Positions 37,710 through 47,330 are shown, numbered from the stretch's first letter. The stretch: 64,000 bases of DNA from Nitrospira sp. CR1.3 (GCA_014055525.1 WIAH01000017.1:1-64000), one strand, 5' to 3'. Notes: generated from the letters alone by a model not told the origin. Translations and numbers: made by a program.

Positions 37710-38198
37710 TCATCTGTTGCTATTGTCGCAATCCGCCTGCTTGGTCAGCTCGCCCAGTTTCGTCAGTTCGGCTTCATGCGCGCGATAGAAATTGACGTTC
37801 GCCATCTTCACACCAGGCGGCAGCTTGCCTCCCGGCTGGGCAAGCGCCCAGGAAGCCAAGCCGTTCTGGAAGAGCGAAAAGGAGAACAGCAGGTACTCGC
37901 GCGACGTCATCCCGGCTGCCTTGAGTGCCGACTTCACCGCCGGAACTCCATCCAGGCGCGCCGCGAGGTCATTGAGCGACTTCCCTCCCTCTTCGCCATC
38001 GCAATTCTGCGGCATCTGTTCCGCCAGCGGCTCCAGCTTGCGGATGGCCTGTTTATACTTGGCCAATCCCGCGTCGGTCAGCACGTAGTCGGCGACTTCC
38101 TTCGTGTCGCGATCAGTCAGGCTCTCGGCCACCGCCGGCGCCAACAGCGGAAGCGCGACCGTTACGAGGAACGCGGCCTTGAATACCTTGTTCATCAT
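37710..38198 (-). CDS. Secreted helical protein, unknown function
   Basis: The 162-residue protein has a signal peptide ending LLAPAVAES. The mature part is helical: DRDTKEVADYVLTDAGLAKY, then a region with QNCDG, and TSREYLLFSFSLFQNGLASWAL, ending NVNFYRAHEAELTKLGEL. Two Cys remain in the mature part (near 66 and 157). GGAGGAGAGGC precedes a double ATG. It follows the HEAT-repeat gene at 26 bases and is probably co-transcribed. Function unknown. Confidence 0.8.
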   Translation of the reverse strand: MMNKVFKAAFLVTVALPLLAPAVAESLTDRDTKEVADYVLTDAGLAKYKQAIRKLEPLAEQMPQNCDGEEGGKSLNDLAARLDGVPAVKSALKAAGMTSREYLLFSFSLFQNGLASWALAQPGGKLPPGVKMANVNFYRAHEAELTKLGELTKQADCDNSNR

Positions 38199-38224
38199 GC
38201 CTCTCCTCCGAGGATCGAGTCGGC

Positions 38225-39472
38225 TCAGAATCCGAGCGCCTTCTCCAGATCCTCTTGGCCTTTCTTGAACTGCTTCTTCTCCGCCGCGTCTTTCTTCTTG
38301 GTCAGGGCTTCCAGTTCCGCTTCCCGCTTTTTGGCAGCCTCCTCTTCCTTTCTCGCAACGGCCTGTTGTGCCTCTTCCTCCCGCTGCTCCTGGAGCGAGG
38401 CCACTTGGGCTGCCTTAAGTGCATCGTCCGGAACCGTAGTCCACGCCAAGCGATAGCCCGGCCGTTTGAAGGCCAGCTCCTGATAGAGCACGACGTAACG
38501 GGTGGGATAGCTGCGCTGGCCGATCTGGCGTTCTTCGAGGACGTATACGGTCGACGAGCTGAAGAGCTTCGGTTCGTATGAATCCAGATACATTCTGGTG
38601 CCTTGCTGTGCCCCCATGGATTGAATCTTCTGCATGAACTCCGTATAGGCCTGCACATCCCTGGGATCGGGCGGCTTCGTATTTTCTATTTCCTTCCCCG
38701 CCGCCTGTTGCGCCTGATCGTGGGCTTCTCGTTCGTCTTGGATCTGGAAGCGGTACTTCTCTTGGAACTCTTCAAGTTTAAAAGGGCCTTTCTTGGCCTT
38801 CGCCTTAAAGAATGAAGCGGGGTCGCTCTTTCCTTTGATGACGTACGACAATCGACCGACCGACGCGTCACTGGAACCAAACAGATACAAACTATCCGGC
38901 GCGACCGGCATCGAGAATTTCGCCACGTCCGGTGGAGTCTGCGGCGTCCGTCCTGCGTGCATCGTTACGGCCCGTTGTTTCAGCAAGCTGATGGCGTTGC
39001 CCTTGCCATGGTAGAGCATGCTGGACACTGCATGCCTCACATCCGGAACGGGATCATTAGTTAGAGGGATCAGTATACTCGCGTCCTGATCCTGCGGCCC
39101 GATCATCCCGATCGCATCCGCCGCGGCGATCCGCAATTCGACCTCAGGCCTCCTGCGAAACATGCGCACAATATCAGGGATGTACTGGCGTTTCGCCGTC
39201 GCACCCAACGTCAATAAATCCTCTTTCAGGATCGCGACAAAATTGTCTCTCAGTCTGTCGCAATTCGACTCCTTCGCTGCTTTACCACTACATTCGCGGT
39301 GATACTTCACCACTATCGGATCGACCAGATCTTCAGTACGTGCTGGAGCGACCACTGCCGATTTCTGGCTTCCCGCTGCGGGGGTGGCTGCCCAAAGAAG
39401 ATCAGAAATTGAAAGTGACAGGAGCATGACCAAGGCTGTGATGATGGTCGAACGAGCGTCACCTGGCTGCAT
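38225..39472 (-). CDS. Secreted HEAT-repeat protein with C-terminal coiled coil
   Basis: The 415-residue protein has a signal peptide (to about residue 28), HEAT-like helices at about 85-175 (VRMFRRRPEVELRIAAADAIGMIG, then PDVRHAVSSML), a middle domain with SYVIKGKSDPASFFKAKAKKGPF, and a Lys/Glu-rich coiled coil at the end (about 360-415). GAGGAGG precedes the start. Such proteins act as scaffolds; no partner is known. Confidence 0.75.
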   Translation of the reverse strand: MQPGDARSTIITALVMLLSLSISDLLWAATPAAGSQKSAVVAPARTEDLVDPIVVKYHRECSGKAAKESNCDRLRDNFVAILKEDLLTLGATAKRQYIPDIVRMFRRRPEVELRIAAADAIGMIGPQDQDASILIPLTNDPVPDVRHAVSSMLYHGKGNAISLLKQRAVTMHAGRTPQTPPDVAKFSMPVAPDSLYLFGSSDASVGRLSYVIKGKSDPASFFKAKAKKGPFKLEEFQEKYRFQIQDEREAHDQAQQAAGKEIENTKPPDPRDVQAYTEFMQKIQSMGAQQGTRMYLDSYEPKLFSSSTVYVLEERQIGQRSYPTRYVVLYQELAFKRPGYRLAWTTVPDDALKAAQVASLQEQREEEAQQAVARKEEEAAKKREAELEALTKKKDAAEKKQFKKGQEDLEKALGF

Positions 39473-39518
39473 ACATATCCTCCTCAGAAGGAGTCCACTA
39501 TTCCGGTTAAGGGGTTCA

Positions 39519-39911
39519 CTACGGTATGATAACTAGGTCTTCCAAGTCTTCATCTTGACCAGCGCCGCTGGGCTGATACCGGATGTCAGCGTGCGCTTTC
39601 TTTTCTCTCATGTGTTCCGCGACCAGGCGGGTGAAATATTTGGAGTTTTCGAGATCTCTCACACTATCGGCTTCCTTCGTCCCACACTTCTTCTTGAACG
39701 CCGGGACGTACTTCTCGACGAGCTCGCGATCGTAGTTGCCAGGTCCGTTTTTGGATTCTTCTAACCTGAGCTTATAGGAAGCCCTGATGCTAGAGTAAAT
39801 CTGTTTCATCTCTTCCGTGCACGGATCGTCGCCCGCCAGGCTTGGTGAAGGCCATAGCAGCACGACGATGCAGAGCGACAATCCACAGATAGAGATGCGT
39901 CCGATTGCCAT
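39519..39911 (-). CDS. Small secreted protein, unknown function
   Basis: The real start is the ATG at 39911 after AGGAGGG; the longer frame to 40319 is a shadow of the membrane gene on the other strand. The 130-residue product has a signal peptide ending SPSLAGDD, then CTEEMKQIYSSIRASYKLR and a second Cys in FKKKCGTK, suggesting one disulfide. It is helical and highly charged. It diverges from the TMTC-like gene. Confidence 0.72.
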   Translation of the reverse strand: MAIGRISICGLSLCIVVLLWPSPSLAGDDPCTEEMKQIYSSIRASYKLRLEESKNGPGNYDRELVEKYVPAFKKKCGTKEADSVRDLENSKYFTRLVAEHMREKKAHADIRYQPSGAGQDEDLEDLVIIP

Positions 39912-39950
39912 AATCCCTCCTATACCCGATGAACGCGATGCAGTATAACG

Positions 39951-41360
39951 TTGTCCGTGGTCATAAGGCTCCGCACAGTTTTGCCGCTCAGCACGCTCTG
40001 CGCTGTCACCGTGTTCGTGTATGTCATAGCGTTCTCCGGCGACTTTCACTACGACGATTCGCGCACAGTGCTCGAAAATCCGCACCTGGAAAGCTTGCGG
40101 ACCTTCGTCGGCCATCTCGATCACATGGTCCGGCCGGTCCTCTACGCTACGTTCCTGCTCGATCGCTGGCTCTATGGATCCGACCCTTCCGGTTACCACG
40201 TCCTCAACCTGCTGCTCCACCTGGGTTCTGGTCTCCTCGTCTATCGCATCCTCACCGGCGCTGTAGCAGATGAACGCTCTTCTGTCCCGTTCTGGACCGC
40301 GCTGGTCTTTCTTATTCATCCGATCGCAACCGAAGCGGTGACCTATATATCAGGACGGGCATCAAGCTTGATGGCATTCTTTTACCTCGCCGCTCTGTTC
40401 CTGTATATCAAGGCTTCAGAGGATCCACAACCCGTGAGACTTTGCCGACTGTACCTGTCAGGGGCGGTCACATCTTTCCTGTTCTCAGTCGGCTCCAAGG
40501 AAACGGCGGTCACCTTTCCGCTTATCCTCCTACTCTGGGATACCTTGATACAACGCTTGAAGGGTCCAACCCTCCGCACTGTCATGCTCTCCCGTCACCT
40601 GCCCTTCTGGATCGTGCTACTCCTGGCGGCCGCTTGGGCCCTGAGCCACCCGCGCTACACAGCTCTTGCGGATTTCAGCCTCACAATTCGTCCCTTCTGG
40701 GACAATCTGCTGAGCGAGTTGCATGCCACTGCCTATGCGCTGACTCTTTTCTTCACACCTTGGAACCAAAACTTCGATCACGATCTTCCGGTATTCCACT
40801 CACTGACTCAATGGCCCCTTCCGCTGGATATCCTGTTACTCTCAGTAACGGTAGCGGCTGTGCTGCTGTCGTGGCGTCGCTTTCCCCTACTCGCCTTTGG
40901 CGTGGGTTGGTTTTTCATTCAGCTCCTACCGACCAGCCTCATTCCGCGAAACGACCTGTTGAGCGAACGGAACCTGTACCTTCCATCTATAGGACTGTTC
41001 TTGGCGATCGTCGCGCTTGGCTCGCGTTTCACCCAATGGGTCACGACACTCTTCGCGCGTCCCGGATTTGTCCGCTCCACCTTCACCGGCATTGCGGCCT
41101 TGTTAGTTATCGTACTGGGCACTTTCACATATCAGCGAAACCTGCTCTACCAGGACCGAATCCTGCTCTGGTCCGACACAGCCCGCAAATCTCCGAATAA
41201 AGCGAGACCGCACAACAATCTCGGCCACGCCTACGCCTTACATGGCGACTGGGACCGCGCCATCGACGAATTTCGCACGGCAGCGCGATTGGATCCCGAT
41301 TTCATCCTCGCCCGGCAGAATCTGCGCGACGCCTACCTTCATCGCGTCGGGCGCCAATAG
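39951..41360 (+). CDS. TMTC-like membrane protein with C-terminal TPR
   Basis: The 469-residue protein has a dozen hydrophobic segments. Its first loop, FSGDFHYDDSRTVLENPHL, is the motif of the TMTC/GT-C type membrane proteins that carry an acidic DD pair. Other motifs are GYHVLNLLLHLGSGLLVYRIL and SERNLYLPSIG. A tetratricopeptide unit ends the chain (ARPHNNLGHAYALHGDWDRA). Eukaryotic TMTCs are O-mannosyltransferases; bacterial members are uncharacterised. The TTG at 39951 is the track start, and GTG 39957 is possible. Confidence 0.72.
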   Translation: MSVVIRLRTVLPLSTLCAVTVFVYVIAFSGDFHYDDSRTVLENPHLESLRTFVGHLDHMVRPVLYATFLLDRWLYGSDPSGYHVLNLLLHLGSGLLVYRILTGAVADERSSVPFWTALVFLIHPIATEAVTYISGRASSLMAFFYLAALFLYIKASEDPQPVRLCRLYLSGAVTSFLFSVGSKETAVTFPLILLLWDTLIQRLKGPTLRTVMLSRHLPFWIVLLLAAAWALSHPRYTALADFSLTIRPFWDNLLSELHATAYALTLFFTPWNQNFDHDLPVFHSLTQWPLPLDILLLSVTVAAVLLSWRRFPLLAFGVGWFFIQLLPTSLIPRNDLLSERNLYLPSIGLFLAIVALGSRFTQWVTTLFARPGFVRSTFTGIAALLVIVLGTFTYQRNLLYQDRILLWSDTARKSPNKARPHNNLGHAYALHGDWDRAIDEFRTAARLDPDFILARQNLRDAYLHRVGRQ

Positions 41361-41535
41361 GAACTGGCTCCGCCGCTAGGGACTGGCTCCGCCGTCTGCG
41401 GCGGTGCCTGTCCCTCTCTCGAACGGGTGTTCCTCTTCCGGAACGCGGGGACAGCCTCCAAACGGAAGGGAGGCAGTCCCCGCGTTTCCTCTGACAGGGA
41501 CAGTCGCCGGTCGGAAAGGCGACCGTCCCCTTCCT
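41361..41535. repeat. Cluster of REP-like palindromes between convergent genes
   Basis: Three hairpins follow one another: 41379-41414 (16-base arms GGGACTGGCTCCGCCG), 41442-41486 (about 20-base arms around ACGCGGGGAC) and 41497-41529 (arms GGGACAGTCGCC). All have GGGAC at the outer end or core, and the left arm of the first is also present as a solitary copy at 41361-41376. The cluster touches both neighbouring stop codons. This is the architecture of REP/BIME elements; no REP-transposase gene is in the window. Confidence 0.7.
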
Positions 41536-42381
41536 TCAACCGTTCGCTCTCTGTAAAACTGCGTGGCCATAGCGCAGCAGTCGCGTGGCCTGTTCCCACT
41601 GATCCATGAGATTCAACCCGACGAGCAACAGGCGGTGCCCATCTTTGAACATGCTCGCAATGAGACACCGGCCTGCCTTGCTCGTATAGCCGGTCTTTAC
41701 GCCGTTCACGTCCGGATCAATCAGCAGTTCGTTCGTGCTACGCAGCGACATCGTCCTTGCTCCATCCACCGTCGAGATGTCGCGCATCAGAGTCCGGACC
41801 ATCATGGAGAAAAACGGCTGTTGCAACGCCTGCTCGGTGAGTTTCGCCAGATCTGCTGCGGTTGAATAATGACCCGGGGCATCGAATCCGCAGGGGTTGA
41901 CGAAATGCGTATTCTTGAGTCCCAGCTTGCCGACCCGTTCGTTCATCATCACGACGAACCGCCTGTCATCGCCTCCGATATGCCAGGCGATTGCCTCACA
42001 GGCGTCGTTGGCGCTGGCCACCAGCATGGCTGTCACCAGATCACGCAGGAGAAAGGTTTCACCGGCTTGGAAGTTGTACGCGGAATGATGAACGATCGCA
42101 CGGCGATCGATCTTTACCTCCTCTTGAAGCGGCGCAGATTCCAGAGCAATCAGCGCGGTCATGATTTTTGTGAGGCTGGCGGGAGGAAGCCGCCGGCTCG
42201 GATTCTTCTCGAGCAGAACCCGACCGGATTGCAGCTCGACCATGTACAAGGCGGATGCTTTGATGGCAGGACGTTGCGGTAAGCCGGAAGGTACGTCCTC
42301 AAGGGCGGCGCAAGGCCACGCCGCACCAGCAGTCATCATCAGAGCCACCGACAGTGACCTGACAAGGAGCCGCATTTTCAT
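41536..42381 (-). CDS. D-alanyl-D-alanine carboxypeptidase (peptidase S11)
   Basis: The 281-residue protein has a signal peptide ending PCAALEDV and the three motifs of the S11 penicillin-binding fold: SLTKIM (SxxK near 69), SANDACEAI (SxN near 127) and GVKTGYTSKAG (KTG near 235). It trims the terminal D-Ala of peptidoglycan stem peptides in the periplasm. It is shorter than E. coli DacA because the C-terminal beta domain and membrane anchor are missing. It follows the DUF4412 gene at 12 bases. Confidence 0.92.
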   Translation of the reverse strand: MKMRLLVRSLSVALMMTAGAAWPCAALEDVPSGLPQRPAIKASALYMVELQSGRVLLEKNPSRRLPPASLTKIMTALIALESAPLQEEVKIDRRAIVHHSAYNFQAGETFLLRDLVTAMLVASANDACEAIAWHIGGDDRRFVVMMNERVGKLGLKNTHFVNPCGFDAPGHYSTAADLAKLTEQALQQPFFSMMVRTLMRDISTVDGARTMSLRSTNELLIDPDVNGVKTGYTSKAGRCLIASMFKDGHRLLLVGLNLMDQWEQATRLLRYGHAVLQRANG

Positions 42382-42393
42382 GGCGTCAGACGA

Positions 42394-43194
42394 CTATCGA
42401 CCGAACAGGCCCTTCATGAAGTTGCCGGCCTTGTCCGCGGCCGACTCCTCGGCAGGCGCTTCCGGTTCGGGAGCCGGCTGAGTCTCCTGCGGCGTCACGA
42501 CCTCGGGCCTGCTGTCCGGTCTTCGAGTACTCGGGGGAGGCGTCCCGGTCATGTCCGGACGGCCCATCGGCTGTCCCATGCCGGCACGCCCCATACCCAT
42601 CATGCCGCCCATATCGAGTTTCGTAAATCCTTCTGGAATCTCGAAGAGCCTCGGGTCCTGCCTGCCGATCTGGACGTTCGTGAGCTCGGTCAGCATCCGC
42701 TTCGTTTCCTTCCCTTCCTTGTAGAGGAGATCCTGTTTGATGGAAATTCCCTCGCTCGTCCGCCAGGAAAAACCCCCGTACTTTTTGCCGTCCGTGCTCG
42801 TCGCGATGGTCTTATATTTCGTGACATTCATGCCGTTCAGCGTCTCATCGCCCATTCTTGTGTCTTCGTAGGTCCACTGCGACGGATCGTTGCCCCTTCC
42901 CTGGCCTCCCCCCATCGCTTGTTCCATGTACATTTTCTCCGACGGCATGACCGTCCACATGACCCTGGTGTCATACCGGAAAATCTGGATTGCCCCTTCG
43001 CCGGCACCGGTCAACATTTCCTTACGTTCTTTGGTCGGTGTGGCATAGACACGCTGCTTCATCGTGCCTTCTTCGTTTTGGACCATCGAATCAGCGGAAT
43101 ATTCTGCTTGAGGCCGGTTCGGCGGAGTCGCATGGGCGGGCCACAGAACCGCCAGGTTCGCCAACGCGAGCACCAGTGCCATGACGTATGACAT
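42394..43194 (-). CDS. DUF4412-like secreted protein
   Basis: The 266-residue protein has a signal peptide (cleavage near AHA-TPP) and a beta-rich domain of about 30-190 with MKQRVYATPTKERKEML, MWTVMPSEKMYMEQ and FRYDTR, as in DUF4412/outer-membrane lipoprotein-sorting folds. The C-terminal 75 residues are Gly/Met- then Pro/Glu-rich and disordered, ending AGNFMKGLFGR. GGGAGGG precedes the ATG. It is co-directional and close to the carboxypeptidase gene. Confidence 0.72.
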   Translation of the reverse strand: MSYVMALVLALANLAVLWPAHATPPNRPQAEYSADSMVQNEEGTMKQRVYATPTKERKEMLTGAGEGAIQIFRYDTRVMWTVMPSEKMYMEQAMGGGQGRGNDPSQWTYEDTRMGDETLNGMNVTKYKTIATSTDGKKYGGFSWRTSEGISIKQDLLYKEGKETKRMLTELTNVQIGRQDPRLFEIPEGFTKLDMGGMMGMGRAGMGQPMGRPDMTGTPPPSTRRPDSRPEVVTPQETQPAPEPEAPAEESAADKAGNFMKGLFGR

Positions 43195-43481
43195 GTTGAG
43201 TCCCTCCCGAGGTTAGTCGCGCTTCCGACCGGCCTGATTTCTTGGGCAGTCACCGCCTGCAGGCGGTACAAGATGGAATCGGGGCGAAGGGTAGCGCGTG
43301 GGAGAGGGGAAGTAAAGGGAATACCCGTCTCGCGTTGAGAGTATGCACGAACTATGCACGGCTGAGGCACTCGGGGGGAGTCACCGGCAGGCCGGTCCCT
43401 ACGTGATAGACCCGCAGGACAGTTCCGGAGGCGATCGCCACCTGATCCACCTCTTGACTTTCTTCTGTGGAGGGGCGTTGG

Positions 43482-45827
43482 ATGGTGGGAGGCACGCGTG
43501 CCTTTGCCCTGATTCTCGCCCTCTTGTGCCTTATGAGGAAGCGAGTCAGCCTGCAGCGCCTCGTCACCCTCTCGGTCCTCTCCATCGGTCTGTTCACCGC
43601 GGCCTTCGGACTGGCCTACGCCTATTGGCAGGCCAAGCATTCGCTGCGCGATAGTATCGGCCTCACCTTTCAGGAACTGGCGCGCCAGAGCGCGAATCAG
43701 TTGGGTCTGATTCTCGACAAAGAGGTGGAATGGGTCGAACGCCTGGCTTCCATGCCGGAGGTGGTGGAAGCCGTCAGGTCCGGCACGGGGCTGATGTTCG
43801 ACCAACCGGCATTTCAGCGATGGCGCGAGAGCCAACTTCGGTACTTCCGGTCGATGGTGATTCTGGATCGCCATGGACGTTCTGTTGGTGGCGTGACCAG
43901 CGACGTCACCAGGCTTCACTACAATCAGCAACCTTGGTGGCCGGTGTTGTTCGAGCAGAAGCAAAGCTGGACCGGCGAACTCCATTCGGACGAAGCGGGG
44001 TCCGGCAATTGGGAAGTGGCCGTCCCCATCTTGGATCGTGGCGAGGTCATCGGCGCCATCAAAGTCGTGATCGAGCAGGACCAGTTGTTTGCCTCTGTCT
44101 TGCGGAATCGCATCGGAACAAGCGGCCATGTCATGCTCGTGAGCGACCACGGCGTGATCCTCGCCTGCCCGACACTCTCACCCACCCAGCATGGGTTGGT
44201 GTACGTCGAGGGAGGATACCTGTTCGATGCGGCACATCCCGTCACGGAGGCGCGATGGGTCGAAGTGCAGCAGGACAGTCATGGGAAAACGGACGGCATC
44301 GTGGGCGTCGCGCCGGTGGTCCTCCGACCGAATATCGTCCGGGCGGACAAGTGGTCCATCCTCGTCCGCCAAGACCCGAACGAAACCTATGCGCCGCTGG
44401 CCGGCTTGATGCGACGCCTGGCCGCCTTCGGAATCCTGGCGATCGGGATCGTCGTGTTCCTCCGCTGGCGACTGGCGCGACGCATCGTGCAGCCGATCAA
44501 TCAGCTGGTCCAACGCATGAAGCAATTCGGGCAGGCCACTTCTCCCGCCTGTCCGGCTCCGGTGCAGCCGGTCGGCATCGTGGAACTCGACGCTTTGGCA
44601 GCGAGCTTCGACGATCTGGCCAGACGGCTGACCAACGCCGCAGACGAGCGTGAACGATATGTGGTCGAACTCGAGAGGGCCAATCGCGAACTTGCCACCT
44701 CGGAAGAACACTACCGCATGCTGTGGAATCATTCACTCCACATTAGACTGCTTGTCGGTCTCGACGGCCGGATTCACGATCTCAACAGTCGCGGGGAGAT
44801 CAAACTCGGGCAGCCTGCTGCCGAGGTGATCGGCACATCCGTACTCTCGCTGTTCACCGAGCCTGATCGCTCACGACTGCGGGGCCTGCTCGACGAAGCC
44901 TTCACCACCTGCAGGGAACTCGCGGTTGGCGAGCTGCCGGTGCCCGCGCCGACCGGCGAGCCCTATATTATGGAAGTGGATTTGGTTCCGCTTGAAAAGG
45001 ACGGGAGCGTCGAAGCGGTGATGGTCCAATTGACCGATCTGACGGAAAAAAAACACCTGCAGGACCAGTTGCTCCGATCGGAACGTTTGGCTTCCTTGAG
45101 CCAGTTCGCATCGATGTTCGCCCATGACATTCGCAATCCTCTGGTCGGCATCAAGAAAACGCTGGAGCTCCTTTCGAACCGAGAGGACTTGGGCGCCGAC
45201 ACCCTCGAGCGCTGGGGCGCCGACATGCGATTCACGACCGACATGCTGCTGGGGATGATCAACGACATGCTCGATGTCTATCAGGAGAGTTATTCGGGGC
45301 TTCCGCTTCTCACATCGACGGTTTCGCTCAAGACGCTCTCCGACGAGGTGATTCACCTCTTTCGGACGGAAGCGGAATCGAGACGCATCACCTTCCGGAT
45401 CGAGCTGCCGAGTGGCGACGTGAGGATCAGAGCAGACGGCCGGCGCCTCCTGCGCGTCCTCATCAATCTTGTAGACAATGCCATGAAGTTCTCGCCGCCT
45501 GGAGGAGCGATCACCGTTGCGATCCTTGAGGAGCACCAGACCGCCTTACCGCAGGCGGATTTCCGCGCGGTCACCATCCAAGTGATGGACGAGGGTCCGG
45601 GCATTCCATCGGGGGATCTCGCCCATGTCTTTGAGGTGTTTTTCAGAAAGAAGGAGGCGGGAGATATCAGGGCCGGGCGCGGGTTGGGCCTGCATTTCTG
45701 CCGCCTGGTCATGGAAGCCCACGGAGGCAGCATCAGCGCACAGAATCGACCGTCCGGAGGCGCCGTGTTTTCCCTGGTGCTGCCCATAGGACAGGAGGTC
45801 TATGCCGGTCAATCTGCTGATTGCTGA
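43482..45827 (+). CDS. Cache-HAMP-PAS sensor histidine kinase
   Basis: The 781-residue kinase starts at the ATG 8 bases after GGAGG. Order: TM1 (about 25-48), a large periplasmic Cache-type sensor (about 60-300), TM2, HAMP (about 330-375), PAS (about 410-520), HisKA with phospho-His in FAHDIRNPLVG, and an HATPase with LVDNAMKFS, DEGPGIP and GRGLGLHF. It senses an extracytoplasmic ligand and phosphorylates the response regulator encoded next, with which it overlaps by 26 bases. Confidence 0.92.
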   Translation: MVGGTRAFALILALLCLMRKRVSLQRLVTLSVLSIGLFTAAFGLAYAYWQAKHSLRDSIGLTFQELARQSANQLGLILDKEVEWVERLASMPEVVEAVRSGTGLMFDQPAFQRWRESQLRYFRSMVILDRHGRSVGGVTSDVTRLHYNQQPWWPVLFEQKQSWTGELHSDEAGSGNWEVAVPILDRGEVIGAIKVVIEQDQLFASVLRNRIGTSGHVMLVSDHGVILACPTLSPTQHGLVYVEGGYLFDAAHPVTEARWVEVQQDSHGKTDGIVGVAPVVLRPNIVRADKWSILVRQDPNETYAPLAGLMRRLAAFGILAIGIVVFLRWRLARRIVQPINQLVQRMKQFGQATSPACPAPVQPVGIVELDALAASFDDLARRLTNAADERERYVVELERANRELATSEEHYRMLWNHSLHIRLLVGLDGRIHDLNSRGEIKLGQPAAEVIGTSVLSLFTEPDRSRLRGLLDEAFTTCRELAVGELPVPAPTGEPYIMEVDLVPLEKDGSVEAVMVQLTDLTEKKHLQDQLLRSERLASLSQFASMFAHDIRNPLVGIKKTLELLSNREDLGADTLERWGADMRFTTDMLLGMINDMLDVYQESYSGLPLLTSTVSLKTLSDEVIHLFRTEAESRRITFRIELPSGDVRIRADGRRLLRVLINLVDNAMKFSPPGGAITVAILEEHQTALPQADFRAVTIQVMDEGPGIPSGDLAHVFEVFFRKKEAGDIRAGRGLGLHFCRLVMEAHGGSISAQNRPSGGAVFSLVLPIGQEVYAGQSADC

Positions 45828-46458
45828 GGACCAGCGACTCTTCAGACAGAGTCTCCGCCTCCTGCTCGAACGGGAACGTGACCTTCGGGTGGTGGGAGAG
45901 GCGACCGACGGACGGGAGGCGTTCGAACAGGCGATGAAACTCAAACCTGATATGGTCCTGATGGACGTGGACATGCCGAAGTTGGACGGCGTAACCGCGA
46001 CCAAGTTGATCCGTGGCTGTCTCCCCGAAGTGAAAGTCCTGATGCTGTCGGTTCATGACGAAGACGCGAGAATCGTGGCCGCGGTGCAGTCCGGCGCCAG
46101 CGGTTACATCTTGAAGGATGCGGACCATGCCGAGTTCCTGCGAATCATTCGCATGACGCACCAGGGCAAGCAAGTGCTCTCGCCCTTTATGCCGGATCGA
46201 TTCGCCCACGGAGCAGTGGCGGCAATGGACCAGGCCCGTGAGCCGGATCACCAGCCGTTGGCGCACCTCACGGAGCGGGAACGGGAAATCTTGTCCTGCG
46301 CGGCAGCCGGACAGGGTAACAAGGAGATTGCCGACCGCCTCTGTGTCTCGCTCGACACGGTCAAAACACACCTCCATCATATCTACCAGAAACTCCACGT
46401 CAGCGGCCGCATTGAAGCAATCCTGACCTTCCTGGGCTCGAACAAACCGGCCCGTTAG
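45802..46458 (+). CDS. NarL/FixJ-type response regulator
   Basis: The 218-residue protein has a receiver domain (residues 1-120) with acidic pocket LIAEDQ, phospho-Asp in LMDVDMPKLDG and conserved Lys in YILKDA. A LuxR-type helix-turn-helix follows (LTEREREILSCAAAGQGNKEIADRLCVSLDTVKTHLHHIY). It starts inside the end of the kinase gene. Its targets may include the small secreted genes just downstream (inference). Confidence 0.95.
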   Translation: MPVNLLIAEDQRLFRQSLRLLLERERDLRVVGEATDGREAFEQAMKLKPDMVLMDVDMPKLDGVTATKLIRGCLPEVKVLMLSVHDEDARIVAAVQSGASGYILKDADHAEFLRIIRMTHQGKQVLSPFMPDRFAHGAVAAMDQAREPDHQPLAHLTEREREILSCAAAGQGNKEIADRLCVSLDTVKTHLHHIYQKLHVSGRIEAILTFLGSNKPAR

Positions 46459-46577
46459 CGATCCCCTATCACCCGAAGGATGGAGACAGAATCCTCCGGC
46501 CGGGCGATGGCTATCCAATCCGTCGCGCGCATAGGATGCCGAATGGCCAAGGTTTACACGACCAAGGAGGTGCCGTG

Positions 46578-46898
46578 ATGAGACTGCTGTGGTTCATCGG
46601 TACAGCGCTGATGGTGCTGGGCCTTGCGACGTTCACACCCGCCTACGCCGCCAGTTCCGAAGGTGGAACAGCCATCGGTCCGACTTCTGACTTCACATCC
46701 GATCCCGGGGAGGCCCCTGCCTCGACAATGAGCGGCGACATCGCTGTTGGGGACCTGGGAAAAGGAACTGAGCAGCCGATGCGCGCTCCGGACGTGGAGG
46801 AAGGCGGGGGACTCGACATGAGACACCTGATCGTCCCGAACCAGTCGGATTATGACGCCGCACGGGAATCCGACATCAAGTCGATGTTGTCGTTCTGA
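46578..46898 (+). CDS. Small secreted protein, unknown function
   Basis: The ATG at 46578 follows AAGGAGGTGCCGTG; the longer frame from 46536 is not supported. The 106-residue product has a signal peptide (RLLWFIGTALMVLGLATFTP, cleavage AYA-ASS) and an acidic, low-complexity mature part with PSDYD-like and SDIKSMLSF at the end. It is the first of three secreted genes in a row. No family recognised. Confidence 0.68.
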   Translation: MRLLWFIGTALMVLGLATFTPAYAASSEGGTAIGPTSDFTSDPGEAPASTMSGDIAVGDLGKGTEQPMRAPDVEEGGGLDMRHLIVPNQSDYDAARESDIKSMLSF

Positions 46899-46946
46899 GG
46901 CCCGCGAATTTGGCTCCGTGGCTTGAGTCGAGAGGAGGGATGCACC

Positions 46947-47330
46947 ATGAAAGGATGGAGACTGTGGTTGATGTTTTGGATTGTCGTAGGCGTGTGCCTC
47001 ATTCCTATAGGCACCGCAACAAACGGATGGGCAGAGACGCAGACCTGGGTCGATGAGCTCTCCAACTCGGTGAGCTTTTATGCCGTTAGCTATCCAGGGT
47101 CTAACTGGCAACCCTATCAGGATCGACTGACGATTGTGCGGGACGCCGTAGGCCGCGGCGACCAACGGCTCGTGAAGACGGAGATGACCAAATGGTTCAA
47201 GATGTTGCGGCAGCGTGAACACGGAATCAGCGACGTGGCCGCGGACGAACTGTTCAATTTCGGACTGATGGTCACTCCGATTCAGGAATACAACATCGCG
47301 GTCCCAACAGTTGGAGGAAGCGGATTCTAG
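46947..47330 (+). CDS. Small secreted protein, unknown function
   Basis: The ATG at 46947 follows GAGAGGAGGGATGCACC. The 127-residue product has a signal peptide ending NGWAET. The mature part is helical with WVDELSNSVSFYAVSYPGSN, DRLTIVRDAVGRGDQRLVK and MTKWFKMLRQREHGISDVAA. It lies 48 bases after the previous secreted gene and is probably in the same transcript. Function unknown. Confidence 0.72.
   Translation: MKGWRLWLMFWIVVGVCLIPIGTATNGWAETQTWVDELSNSVSFYAVSYPGSNWQPYQDRLTIVRDAVGRGDQRLVKTEMTKWFKMLRQREHGISDVAADELFNFGLMVTPIQEYNIAVPTVGGSGF

Noticed and set aside
39912-40319. N-terminal extension of the small secreted protein at 39519
   Set aside because: It runs antisense to the TMTC-like gene, while the ATG at 39911 has AGGAGGG and a signal peptide.
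41361-41535. CRISPR-like array
   Set aside because: The units are palindromes of different sequence without regular spacers, so REP-like elements fit better.
43059-44150. 363-residue minus-strand frame across the kinase start
   Set aside because: Opposite a clear sensor kinase; composition is that of a shadow frame.
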